This document shows, in pieces, positions 12,961-23,360 of a stretch of 64,000 nt of DNA. The notes below the pieces were generated by a model. It was not told the DNA's origin. It made no database searches and saw nothing but the letters and a program-made list of their open reading frames with translations. Source of the DNA: Linnemannia elongata (taxonomy: Eukaryota; Mortierellomycota; Mortierellomycetes; Mortierellales; Mortierellaceae); NCBI GenBank assembly GCA_036320915.1, contig JAXBDG010000010.1, positions 682,001 through 746,000 of the forward strand. The letters run 5' to 3'. Position 1 is the first letter of the stretch, and each line of letters begins with the position of its first letter. The translations under genes and the position numbers were made by a program.

Positions 12961-13845
12961 ATGACCGGACTCTCCATCTTCGAAATCCTCAACATCATCA
13001 ACGCGATCTGTGAGAACCTCTCTGCGACGACATCTTTCGCTGCTGGAAAACCAGCAAACACCTCCATAGCGTCTTTCTCCGTCCACACTGGAGAGACATC
13101 ACCGTCCGCGAGCTGCTGACAACGGACGAACTAGACACCATTAGGAAGCATGCCCCCTGGATCCGAACTTTGACCATCAACTATCCCGTGGATGACGTCT
13201 GCGCAATCTACAACCTCGAAGTCACCATCCTGCCGGTCCTCTCTGAGTTGACACTTTTGAAAAGGATTGATATTACACTGGACGAGATCTTCAACCCGGA
13301 GCTGCTCGTCGGGATCCTTAATACATTGCCGGAATCGGTTCGCATCCTGAAGGTGGACTATGAGGATTACTTTTATGGGGACTGGAGGCAAAGCCATATC
13401 AAAGATCCCGGTCTGACCTGGAAACCCTACAAATTGGAACAGCCTCTGTTTCCGCGGTGCCGATGAGTTCGCTAACGAAGACCTCTATTTGATCCCCCTC
13501 ATCAAAGCCTCCCCCGAACTACAGGCGCTCAGAATCCCCTCCGTCAGCTACGATCATGTCAATTCCTTCATGGAGGCATTGGGCAATTCGTGCCCAAAAC
13601 GGCGGTACCTTGTTCTGAACAAGCACAAGGCTGGCCACTCTTGGGATGACGAGGCATACTTGTTTGACCATATCCGTCAGCCTCTCAAGATGCTCCGGAT
13701 CGATCTTGCTCAGGACAGGCACGAGAGCAGCATAGTCATTTCAACTATGTTGAAATACTCGGTAGACTTTCTTCAAGACCTTCGTTTTCACAAAGCGGAC
13801 GGTTTACCGACTGCGCTCCTGGATGAGTTGTGGAGAAGTGCCTGA
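12961..13845 (+). pseudogene. F-box protein pseudogene with two frameshifts
   Basis: The beginning (MTGLSIFEILNIINAICENLS) is a typical N-terminus of the Mortierella-type F-box family. At 13024-13029 the frame breaks: continuing in place gives a nonsense tail, while dropping into the frame one base earlier restores an F-box core (DDIFRCWKTSKHLHSVFLRPHWRDI). That frame runs to a stop at 13466. From about 13447 homologous-looking sequence continues in the original frame (RGADEFANEDLYLIPLIKASP) to a stop at 13845. So one base appears lost near 13027 and one gained near 13442. Even joined it would be only about 295 residues, shorter than the two complete F-box genes here, with few LRR-like segments. 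Sequencing error at both sites is an alternative explanation. Confidence 0.65.
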
Positions 13846-15503
13846 ACCTATAGGTCATATATTACAGGGACAATTACAGCTATCAATGCGCCAGTATGAT
13901 CAATGGTAGAGGATGAAAACGACCCGCCTTTCGTCCATATACTCGTTTATTATTGCAGGCTCGGCCTTGATCTTCAGAGGGGACTAAAATAGTAACCAAG
14001 GGAAAGAAGAATGACCAAGAGTGTGCCCTAGAACGATCAAACATACCCCAAATGTGTCCCAGGCGTGCCCGAGAGAGTGCCCATGAATACCTATGAGTGC
14101 ACAAACACAACCTTTTCTTCCTATCGAATTTAAGAATGAGTCCAAGTCGAGCTTCCATCCCACCCTTATCATGCCCGTTCGCTCGGATGTCATATACACC
14201 TCCACTTTATGTTTTCACACTGACAGAATATACAAGCAATCAACGGACAAGCATGATATTGAGACAGGACATGCCGCAACTTGTCTTATCGACTTACTCC
14301 CACAACAGCAACAACAAAAAAAAGAAACGCTTCCGCTTTAGGGTCATTCTAGGACCGCAAAAAGTAAGAAAAATGGAAGCAATTCCGATTCGAAGCTTTG
14401 GGAAGCCGCGTAAAGCCAAGATCAATGCCGAGAGTTCGATGGTATGATGTGTTGTGCGACACATAGAATGACCATGTGCCATTTGATATTTGACAGTAGG
14501 AGATATTCGATTCTTGAGTCGAACTTTGTGCATGTCCATCACTGTCGAGAGGTGAACACGAAAATTGGAAGAGGGTAGTGGATGTTCGTGTGTCCGCGGC
14601 GCTTTCAAGCTACGGGCTATGGTGTTCACTTGAGTTTCACGGCACGGTATTTTTCTCCAAGTTCAGAAAAGGAGGGCGCGCTCTAGAACAACTGGTTTGC
14701 TTACGAGATGAATACGTTAACTGAGAATAAAGTAATAACAAAACCCTCACAAGACAACTACGGCGTGTAAGATCGATAAATGAGGAAGACGAAAAAAAAA
14801 AAAAAAAAAGTATGCATTCTTTAGGGCGTACCTGGGTATTGGGCGATACAAACAAAAACAATTGCAGTTCTCCCAGGGAAGGCCAACAAGATATAAAAAA
14901 AAAACAATGCTGAGATGTATTCACCCTGTCTTTGTGAGCCGTGTATTCACACGCCTTGTCTTGAGAAGAAAATGGACTCACGAACGAATCAGAGAACGGG
15001 CAGGTGGACAGGAAAAAAAAACCAGAGAGCGCCGACATGTTGCAAAAGCATGCAGGGTCATGTCAAGGTAGTAAAATAATACGAGAACAGAAAAGGGCGG
15101 CGGCGCGGCGCGTTCTTGTTTGGTATGAAGTATGAACTTTATTGTTGCAGCGATCCTGACCGGGGTTCCTTCTCCCTTTGACGAGAAAGCAAGAAAGACG
15201 CGGCTCTCTGCTCAACTGTACTCTTTCGGCATATCTACCTTCTTTTGCGACTCGAGGTTGCCTCTTCTTTGACCTCATAACTCACAGGTGTGTATCTCTC
15301 GCATTTTTGCACCTGCTTGCTTGCGGTTGGCTGTGAGAAAGCGAGAGAGGCGAGTAACGTCTTCACGCCGCTCTCGAGAGCCATCATCCATCTTAACCGG
15401 TATAAAAAGGGCTCCTTTTCAACACTCCAAATACCACTTCACTCATTTAAACCCTCCTCTTCTACACACACACACCCCACACAAAATCCTCACATCCACA
15501 ACC
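13846..15503. other. Gene-poor region and promoter of the small secreted protein gene
   Basis: No gene supported. Contains an 18-nt A-run near 14791, several short A-runs, and from about 15360 the promoter of the 8-cysteine protein gene (TATA box at 15401). Confidence 0.5.
15401..15410 (+). promoter_or_regulatory. TATA box
   Basis: TATAAAAAGG about 100 nt before the ATG at 15504, followed by a CT/CA-rich leader. It is the cleanest TATA element in the window and suggests inducible or high-level expression of the secreted protein gene. Confidence 0.7.
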
Positions 15504-15794
15504 ATGCGTTTCGCTACCATCTCTGCCCTCGCAATCCTGGTCCTCGCCACCATCGCACAGGCCGCGCCCTCCGAAAACGTCCGCTGCAGTGGCGGCAGCC
15601 TGACTCTCGCCAACGGCGCCAACCTGGTTTGCAATAACTGTGTCATCACCAACGTTTCTGGCCGCACCATGACCACCGCAGGCGCCGAACGTCTCCAAGC
15701 ACTCAAGGAGTGTGCCCTCAAGCCTCTTACCACTGGCGATTGCTATTACGTTAATGGACACCTCTACTGCCCCTTCCCTTGCTCCAAGTGCTAG
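15504..15794 (+). CDS. Small secreted cysteine-rich protein (96 aa)
   Basis: Single exon. Residues 1-20 are a textbook secretion signal (MRFATISALAILVLATIAQA), with likely cleavage after AQA. The mature chain of about 76 residues has eight cysteines: one near the N-terminus, a CNNC pair, two in the middle (KEC, GDC), and three near the end (YC, PC, KC), so four disulfides are possible. The codons are strongly C-ending, implying good expression. The promoter has a clear TATA box and the 3'UTR has AATAAA 45 nt after the stop. I do not recognise the family; it is not a CFEM or hydrophobin pattern by eye. A role at the cell surface or in interaction with hosts or bacteria is speculation from size and cysteine content. 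It converges on COQ10. Confidence 0.8.
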   Translation: MRFATISALAILVLATIAQAAPSENVRCSGGSLTLANGANLVCNNCVITNVSGRTMTTAGAERLQALKECALKPLTTGDCYYVNGHLYCPFPCSKC

Positions 15795-15838
15795 ATATCC
15801 TTGATCATAAGGATGGACGCATCTTTAGAGAAGAGATG

Positions 15839-15844
15839 AATAAA
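15839..15844 (+). terminator. Polyadenylation signal AATAAA
   Basis: Exact AATAAA 45 nt after the stop of the small secreted protein gene. Confidence 0.65.
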
Positions 15845-16022
15845 ATACTGTACCAAATTTTACTTTCTTGACGCTGTGCTGGAATGTGATATTATGTTGT
15901 TTATGAGGATGGTACTTTTTATGTTACTCTATCAAGTCTATCTACAGAAGTAATACTGTCGCCCTCTCTATCATCCTCCCTCATCCTCCCTATTCAGCCC
16001 GTCGTGAAGAAAGTGAGATAAA

Positions 16023-17282
16023 TCACCGCTTTCCGTAGAGGACTTCGGCGCGCTTGACGAACGCCGCCAACATCTCCTTGGAGACCTGGTCAAAGAACAG
16101 CGACGACATGGACGCGTGAACAGGCGACGCAAACTCAAACTCGATCTCGAAATCAATCCAGACCAAGGGGTAGTCGCTCGGCTTCATGGTCGCCAGGTTT
16201 GAAGGTGAGGCCGTTCTTTGGAGAATGACTTGCTTTTGGGGCGATGATTGTGTTGGTGCTTGACCGGAAATTGTCGTCGACTCCTTAGTTGATGTCGACT
16301 GCGTTCCGGTGGGTATACTTGTCGATGGCGCCGTAGAAGAAGTTGGCGAAGATGGCGATGGTGCCGGCTCCGAGGGTGAATATGAGGGTACCGTCCTTGG
16401 ACGTGGCAAGGCTGCCTCTCCAAAGACTGCTGCGGCAGTAAGGTAGTGTTTTGGTTGCTCCTGTACCTTCTGCGTTGCAACTTTCGCTGGTGGTGTTGTT
16501 GTTGGAGGTGATGGCTGCTGCAACGCCTCCTCCGCCTCGTTCTCGTTCTCCTGCCCCTCTGCCGACACAGCAGCCACAGACCCTTTCTCGCTATCATCAT
16601 CATCAGCAGCAGGACGGGTCAACAACTGTGATTCCTGAACCTCTTGATCCATCGTAGCCTCGAGTGTCGTGGTCTTGGGAATATTGGGCGTAAACCTCCA
16701 GGTGGTCGACAACTCCTTGAACAGCTTCGAGTCATACGAGACCGCTCGCACCACCCAGGGCTCCTGACAGGTCACTGTTGAGACATATCGTTCCTGAAGA
16801 GAGTTGAATCCGATCCCCAGTTCTCCATGTCGGACTGTCACTTCACCTCCTCCCTTGACCGCCCCTGCCAAGGCATTCGAAGCCTTGTTCTTTCTCCCCT
16901 CCGATCCGGCGCTCTCCGATCCCGATCCCGATCCGAGAGGTAAGGGCGCAGACATTTTGGAGTATGTGCACCAGGGCAAGAACTTGTGGTAGTCATCGAC
17001 ATTAGCGACGAGGTCGTAAAACTCTTGTTGCGAGTACTTGAGTAGCGTACGGTCCTTGTAGTGTCGGGAGCTGGAGAGCGGTTTGAGCAAGTTCGGGAGT
17101 TGCGGGAGTTTTGGGAGTGTGATAAAATGGCGTCGACTGGTGCGTGTCGTGACAGTAGTAAGAATAGAATTGGTGCTGGAAGACCACTGTGGCGCTGGTG
17201 GTGCTCTTGTTGAAGAATAAAGACGAATGCAGAGTGCATTCCGATGGCAGCACGGAGTTGATGTTCTGATGAGTGTCCTCAT
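16023..17282 (-). CDS. COQ10: Coenzyme Q-binding protein COQ10, mitochondrial, with large insertion
   Basis: Single exon, 419 residues from the ATG at 17282 (an in-frame ATG 22 codons upstream at 17348 is possible). The chosen start gives an Arg/Ser/Thr-rich mitochondrial presequence with a likely processing motif (IRLYSS). The START/polyketide-cyclase domain follows: YSQQEFYDLVANVDDYHKFLPWC, GFNSLQERYVSTV, LFKELSTTWRFTP, and the closing WIDFEIEFEFASPVH with FFDQVSKEMLAAFVKRAEVLYG. COQ10 binds ubiquinone in the inner membrane and supports its delivery to the respiratory chain. Oddity: about 150 residues of Ser/Pro/Thr/Gln-rich sequence sit between the WRFTP strand and the last strand-helix unit, so the protein is about twice the usual length. 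Continuous frame and no good splice pair argue against an intron. 183 bp separate it from eIF3a upstream. Confidence 0.88.
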   Translation of the reverse strand: MRTLIRTSTPCCHRNALCIRLYSSTRAPPAPQWSSSTNSILTTVTTRTSRRHFITLPKLPQLPNLLKPLSSSRHYKDRTLLKYSQQEFYDLVANVDDYHKFLPWCTYSKMSAPLPLGSGSGSESAGSEGRKNKASNALAGAVKGGGEVTVRHGELGIGFNSLQERYVSTVTCQEPWVVRAVSYDSKLFKELSTTWRFTPNIPKTTTLEATMDQEVQESQLLTRPAADDDDSEKGSVAAVSAEGQENENEAEEALQQPSPPTTTPPAKVATQKVQEQPKHYLTAAAVFGEAALPRPRTVPSYSPSEPAPSPSSPTSSTAPSTSIPTGTQSTSTKESTTISGQAPTQSSPQKQVILQRTASPSNLATMKPSDYPLVWIDFEIEFEFASPVHASMSSLFFDQVSKEMLAAFVKRAEVLYGKR

Positions 17283-17420
17283 GACGTGTCCCGAAATCCT
17301 GCCTTTGTTGTTGACGGTTAAGATTCCAAGAAAGATCAACCGTTCCAATATTCAGTTCAAATGCGTTTCGGAAGCAGTCAAATGCGGAGCAAATCGATTA
17401 ATTTATGAAGTGTTTTTTCA

Positions 17421-17426
17421 TTTATT
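17421..17426 (-). terminator. Polyadenylation signal of the eIF3a gene
   Basis: TTTATT on the plus strand (AATAAA in sense), 40 nt after the eIF3a stop codon at 17466. Confidence 0.55.
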
Positions 17427-17465
17427 TGAATAATTTGGGACAAAACGATATGCGAATGTTTACTA

Positions 17466-20400
17466 TTACTGCTGGGTCTTCTTGGCAGCCTCGCGCTCTC
17501 TCCATCCACCAGTAGCGTTGCCGAACAAGGGACGACGGGTAGGGGCGGGCTCCTCAGCCTGAGGGGCAGGGGCGGGCTCGCGGCGAGGGGGAGGAGCATC
17601 GCGACGAGGAGGCTCGGTGGCACGGGAGCCAGGAGGGCGGTAAGCGCCAGTGGGGGCAGCGGGGGCAGGAGCAGGGGCAGCCTCTCCGGCAGCGGCAGCA
17701 GCCTCCTTGGCAGCAACACGCTCTCTCCAGCTGGGCTTCTCTCCTCCAGAAGACGAGGGAACGAATCTGGGGGGAGTGACGGGGGCAGCAGAGCCGGTTC
17801 TGGATCCAGAAAGACGGGCCTCAATGGCGGCATCCTTCTCGCGCTGCTTGGCAGCCATGGCATCCAACTTGCGTCTCTCCTCCTCGTACTCGGCGCGCTC
17901 CTTGGCGGCCTGGGCAGCACGCTCAGCGCGTCTCTTCTCCTCCTCCTCAGCACGACGAGCAGCCTCAGCCTCACGCTCGGCACGCTCCTTCTCCTCGCGG
18001 ATCTTGCGGGCCTCGTTCTCGGCCTTGCGCTCTCTGTACAACTGAATGCGTCTGGCCTTCTCCTCCTCGATCCTGATACGGGCAGCCTCGCGTCTCTGGG
18101 CAAACTCCTCCTGACGTCTTTCCTCCATCTCCTGGCGGGTCTGGCGGTAGTCGTCGAGAATCTTGATCATGCGCTTCTTCAACATCAACTCGTGAGCATG
18201 CTTGGCAGCAGCAGCTTCGTGGTGAGCCTTGACAGCAGCCTCGTGGTAGACACGGTCGGCTCTCTGCTGGCGCTCGTAATCCTTGGCCAAAAGAGGGCGC
18301 TCCTCCAAGCGCATAGCGCGCTCGACGTGATCCAGACGCTTGCCAATGGCCTTGGTACGAGTGGCCATCTCGCTCTTCTCCTTCTCGAGCTGCTTGATCT
18401 GAATGGCAACCAACTTGTCCTTGTCGAGGTTGTCGAGATCCTCGTCGTTGAGCTCGACACCGACCTTGTTCTTGAGGGACTCAGCCAACTTGAGCGACTC
18501 GGTCTTGCGAATAGCGTCCTGCTCGGCACGGATGCGATCCTCCTCGCGCTTGCGGCGCTCCTCTGCAAGACGGACCTTGAGGGCCTCCTGCTCGGCCTGG
18601 ATGCGGAGGGCCTTCTCGCGGGCCTCCTCCTTCTCCTTGCGGGCCAACATGGTCTCGATTAACTCCTTCTTACGCTCGATGATAGCCTTGCGCTCGAGGG
18701 CCAACTTGTGCTCCTCCTGCATGCCGACCAAGGCCTTCATGAAGGCAGCCTTCTTGGCCTCCTTCTTGGCCTCGACAATCTCGGGCGAGATCATGGTGAC
18801 GGTGGTGTTGAGGCAGGTGGCCAAGCGGGTCAACTGGGTTCTCATGAGGTCAGCGGGCAACGACTGCAAGACGGGGCCGTCGGTGACGGTCTTGTTGTCA
18901 ACGGCGAACAAGTCAGTCTCGAAGGTCAAGGACTGGGTAGCGTGGTCAATGCGGATGGACAACTCTCCCTTCTTGCATCCCTGCATGATGAACTTCTCAA
19001 TGGTGGCAGAGTCGTAGTTGAAGGGGGCGGCGAAGGAGGCCAACTGGATGACAAAGTCGAGCTTGACGGTGGTATAGACCTGAGACAACTGCTGGAAGAG
19101 GCGGGTCAAGATGACCTGGTGGAGGGGCTTGACGTACTTGACGAGCTCGGGGTCCTCGGTGAGCTTAGTCATGATGGGCTCGATCTTCTTGCAGATGGAG
19201 AGAGGGTGGAACTGAACCTCCAAGATGTTGTACAACTCGCGAAGTTCAGGGCGAACGTGCTTGAGGATGTTCTTGCTGAGGGCCTCCTTCAAGAGACCAG
19301 CACGGTTGGGGGAGCGGTTAAGACCCAAAAGGGCGGCAAGGCGGTGAGACTTGTTCTTGGACTCGTCAACCTCGTAACCGGTGTCCTTGGAGGAGACGAC
19401 GGGGATGGCGAGGGCAGAGAGGAGGGCCAAGGAGGCCATGCGGGTCTGCTCCTCGTCGGTGACGGACTTGTTCTGAGTCTTGACGAGGGTGTAGTACTTG
19501 TTCCAGGCAGCGGCGTGGAAGAGATAGTTATCGGAGACCATGAAGATCTTTGTCAACTTTTCGTAGTAGTTGGCCATCATGAAGGGCTTGGGCATCTTCT
19601 TGGACATGGTCATCAAGTTGTGAATATCCTCGACGGAACGGAAGGCCTCCTGCCACAACTCGAGCTCAGCGGCACCGTTCAACTGCTGGAAGCGGGTATC
19701 CAAGTGGCGCTGGAGGGACTCGGGCTCATTCAAGTTGATGGAGTGGGGCTGGTGAGCATACTTGGCAATGTTCTGCAAGTGGTTGCGGAGGAGATCGCAG
19801 AGGCGACGGAACTCGGTCTTGCGGGTGTACTTCAAGCAGAACTGGAAAGCCTGGTGGGCGGTGGTCTGGTAGAGGGCCTCGAGGCGGGCGTTGTTCCTGA
19901 GAATGTCAAGGACGGTTCTGTAGGCCTCCCAAAGGAACTTGAGCCAGGGGGTGACGACGGCACGGTCGGTGCGGTCCTTGTTCTGCTCGCCAGAGACGGT
20001 GGAGAGGAGGATGGACTCGGGGGTCTCGGTGGCCTCCAAGTCGTCCAAACCGTCCAAGGTGATCTGATCGGCCTTGGCCTGAGCCTCCTGGACCTTTTCC
20101 TCAGACAACTGGATGAACTTTCTGATAACCAACTATTAGGAAAATGTAAGTGTATGCATACATATGGAATTAGTATCAAAGCTCGCGTCTTGTCTCGTGT
20201 CTTCTGGTACCTGACGTCAACAAATAAACAGGCACGTCAAGCAAACAAATAAGAAAAAAAAGAAAGTACCTCGATAGTAGCGATGCTGGTGTTCTGGGAA
20301 ATGTTCTTGTACTGATGGAGACCCTCCTTGGCGATCTTACCCTTGCGAAGGGAGACGCACAGCTCGACAAACTTGAGCATGATGGGCTCCAACGAGACGA

Positions 20401-21216
20401 GGGGAACACTGCGAGATCTCTTGGAGATGATGACATCGTGAAGAGCCTCGAGGGCAGCGGCGTGCTGACCGACGGCGATGAGCTCTACATAACATGGAAA
20501 GGGAGAAGGACGGTGATGATGATGTCAGAAGGTGTCTTTTGCTTCCTTGAGGGCGTGTTGAGAGGTGGGCGGTAAGTGCAGTTGGGTGTAAGTGAGGTCG
20601 AGATGGGTGGGGGTAGGAGTGTAGTGGTAAGGACGTGATTGAAGGTGTGATGAGATGTTGGAACTTGGTCTGTGCCAGTGTGAGATAGAGAGAAAGGGTG
20701 CTTTTTTGGTTCCTGAGGTATCTCGGGCTGGAGGTGAAGGATGGGTGTCAGAGAAAGATGTCGATGATGGTCAGGGGACAGAGAAGATGATGGCGCGGGC
20801 GATAGAGGGGTGCCGGGGAGGGATCGGGGGATGCATTGATGGATAGATACAACCATCGACGAGGTTGTATCCATCATCGGTCATCAAAGGGTACTGCAGT
20901 CTATATGATATAGACGTCTGTGTGCGTGTCGCTGTCGTAATAGGCTGTCGGTCTCTGACTGGTCGGAGTGAGTGTGTATTGTGTGTGTGTTGTGTGTTGT
21001 GTGTCCGTTGTGGGTCGAAAAAATAAAAGGTGATCTGAGAGAGAGGGCGACAAAAGCCTAGCTGATCTTTCTATTTCTTTCGCGATCATTCTCCTGCGAG
21101 AGTATTGAAGTGAATGAGGAGTAGTGAGGAGTAGTGAGGAGAGTGAAGGATGAGGTAGAAAGGCTATTACCATCGGCTCTGCGAAGCACAGATTCAGGCT
21201 TTGCGAAGGGTGCCAT
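17466..21216 (-). CDS. TIF32: Eukaryotic translation initiation factor 3 subunit A
   Basis: Exons 21216-21171, 20484-20270, 20132-17466 give 975 residues. The start MAPFAKPESVLRRAD is the classic eIF3a N-terminus. Exon 2 carries the helical repeats (ALEALHDVIISKRSR, KFVELCVSLRKGK). The long exon holds the rest of the helical and PCI region (to about residue 500), a charged coiled coil of EERR/EKAR repeats, and a Pro/Ala-rich tail with the GWREREAAK motif. eIF3a (Rpg1/Tif32 in yeast) scaffolds eIF3 on the 40S subunit. Codon use is extremely biased to CTC, AAG, GAG and GGC, as expected for high expression; this also leaves a long spurious open frame on the opposite strand. Intron 1 is 686 nt, right after 15 codons. 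176 bp separate it from the upstream UGO1-like gene. Confidence 0.96.
20485..21170 (-). other. Long first intron (686 nt) of the eIF3a gene
   Basis: Donor GTAATA after the codon-15 boundary base at 21171, acceptor TAG at 20485. It is rich in G on the plus strand and has a short tandem of GTAGTGAGGA near 21121-21140. First introns close to the start codon of highly expressed fungal genes often hold enhancer elements (known); whether this one does is inference. Confidence 0.75.
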
Positions 21217-21392
21217 TAGGGGTGGAGGGGGGAGGCGGAGATTAGGGTAAGGAAGAAAGAAAAGCAACCTTCTGTCCAAAATCACATAGTGAAATATCTG
21301 AAAAATTAGCAAGCCACTGCGGCGCACAAAAGACCAGATCAAAAAAAAACATGCCCTGTATTCTTTACACTAACTATGCAAACTATATACGT

Positions 21393-23179
21393 CTACCAGT
21401 CGTCGCCTTCGTCCTGGAGGTTGGTGACAGCACCGACGGCAAACATGGCAAGGTTGCTGGTCAAATGCATACCAAGGCCAGTGTACAGGCCTCGAACACC
21501 CCAAGAGCCGTACCAGGGTCTATCCACAAATGTAACCTCACCATCATCCGACTTCTTGCTCGAAAGTCGCTTGTGCTGACCACCCTCCTCCTGAATGATC
21601 TTGTACACACAGTCAATCACTCCAGCATACGGTCTCTTGCGGGTCTCAATCACCGTTTCGTACCGCTTTCCAGGGATCTTGGCCTGGATCTGGATTTGAA
21701 GACGCTTCCTGACCGTCTCCAAGGGCAGACGGATCAAGAGGTCTAGCGTCTCCAGGCCCAATTCTACAACCGAGAAGAGCAGGGGCGAATCTGAGGCTGA
21801 AATGTTGAAGACACGGTCAATCACCAAGGGGATAGTGTTGGCGATGAGGGGCGTGAGAGTGTGGTAGAGAACTGTCGGGATAAGGTTGACACCTCCCCAA
21901 AGCGCCGACACTCCCTCCTCCGAGATGATGGTCGAAATGCAGTTGAGCATTCCTGTGTATTTCTTCTGAGTGGGGTCTGCAGTCTGTACAACAAGTCTAC
22001 ACCATGAATGTATCCAACAAGCTCGTTAGTCTCCTAAAAGAAAACAGCACAATGTCAAGTCAGATGAGTTCGCTCCAGAGTCCAGATCTACGTACCGTGT
22101 GCGAACTAGCTCTAGGGGCGAGAGAATAAGTCCGACGACCAAGTGTGAGGTGACCATAGTCGCCATGTTGGGTCCAAAGCGATCCAAGTGGACCAGTGGG
22201 ATTGTATCGTCATATAAGTCGAATGTATCATTCAATGTCGCCTCCAATGTCGGTTGGGCGAACAAGTGAAGAATCTCGTACACCCAGTTTGTGTATTGTC
22301 CTATGTCATTGAAATAACATAAGCAAAAAGTGTTAAGTGTTGTCGTCAATATAGGTGCGTCACCGCAATAAAACTGATCCAAATGAGACATAGCTTACCC
22401 TTCCAGAGAGAGAGCCATCCCTCCGTGGGATGCTTGACAAGATCTGTCACAGTCTTCCAGACACCTCCTTCAATGGGCGCCAGCTGGAAGGCGGGTCTAG
22501 AATCAGCATCGTACAAATCCGCGCGGATGAGATATCCCGACTGATCAATGTCCTTGCGCTCGTGAAAGACGGCAGCGCTAGGGTCGAGACGGTTGGCGTT
22601 GGATCGAGAAGCAGGAAAGTCCTCAGCAGAAGCACCACGTCGAGGGTTGCTGGAGTAATAGCCTCCTGAGCCTGATCCGCTGTTGAAGTACTCTTCTTCC
22701 TCTGCTTCTTCCTGTGCTCGTCTGAACTCTTCGTCGCGCCTCTCCTATTAGTGTTGAAAACAAATAAATGACTACGTGTGAGAGACACGAAGACTGCAAA
22801 TCGTTGTTGGAAGGAGAGTAGGTAGGGGTAGAGTTGACCTGATCAAACTAACCTCGGCAGCGCGCGAATCGTCATTGCTAGATGAGCTTGCTCCTTCGTC
22901 GTTGGGAAGATACTGGACTTGAAGGAGAGTCTGTGCATTCTCGAAGGGAGTGGCGATGGCCAGGGTCAAGTACTTGATCATCCCATAGCTAAACAGCTCG
23001 CGAGCAGCTTCTTGAGAGTTGAGTTCGGAATGGTGAGAGAGCTCTTCTTCGAGCTGGGAGGTGTGCTGGTAGTACTGCTGGAGAGGCGAGTCTAGAGGGG
23101 AACCATAGTAGGGCCTCAGAGGGGTGGAGCTGTTGACGTTGGGTGCTCCTGTGGGAGGAAAGTTGAATCCGGATGCCAT
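21393..23179 (-). CDS. UGO1: Mitochondrial outer-membrane carrier-like protein, Ugo1/SLC25A46 type
   Basis: Four exons: 23179-22853, 22744-22399, 22300-22096, 21996-21393, giving 493 residues. Three carrier-type signatures are visible, one per expected repeat: PFENAQTLLQVQ, PLELVRTRLVVQ (made by the exon 3-4 junction) and PLETVRKRLQIQ. These are degenerate Px[D/E]xx[K/R] motifs as in Ugo1 rather than the strict forms of metabolite carriers. The N-terminal 60 residues are polar and acidic, and a Glu/Ser/Gly-rich linker follows repeat 1, which also fits Ugo1. In yeast Ugo1 links Fzo1 and Mgm1 during mitochondrial fusion. It sits between PRCC and eIF3a with gaps of 181 and 176 bp. An ordinary divergent SLC25 carrier is the alternative. 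Confidence 0.82.
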
Positions 23180-23340
23180 TGTGCGCGGTTGATCAAGAAT
23201 GGTGGGAAGGAAGGAAGGAAGGAAAGGGAAGAAAAGGGTGTCGTGTCTTGAGAGCACGCGAAAATTGACTTTTTCAGCCTCGCGCTCCGTTCATTTTCAC
23301 CCTCGAATTAATTGTTTGCATGAACACTTGTTACAAAGCT

Positions 23341-23346
23341 TTTATT
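23341..23346 (-). terminator. Polyadenylation signal of the PRCC gene
   Basis: TTTATT on the plus strand (AATAAA in sense) 15 nt after the PRCC stop at 23361, inside the 181-bp gap to the UGO1-like start codon. Confidence 0.6.
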
Positions 23347-23360
23347 AAAATCAAAGTGGG

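Noticed and set aside
18708..20252. 514-codon plus-strand open frame opposite eIF3a
   Set aside because: It is a by-product of the extreme codon bias of eIF3a (few TTA, CTA, TCA codons on the coding strand). The product is Gly/Leu/Val/Asp monotony without domains.
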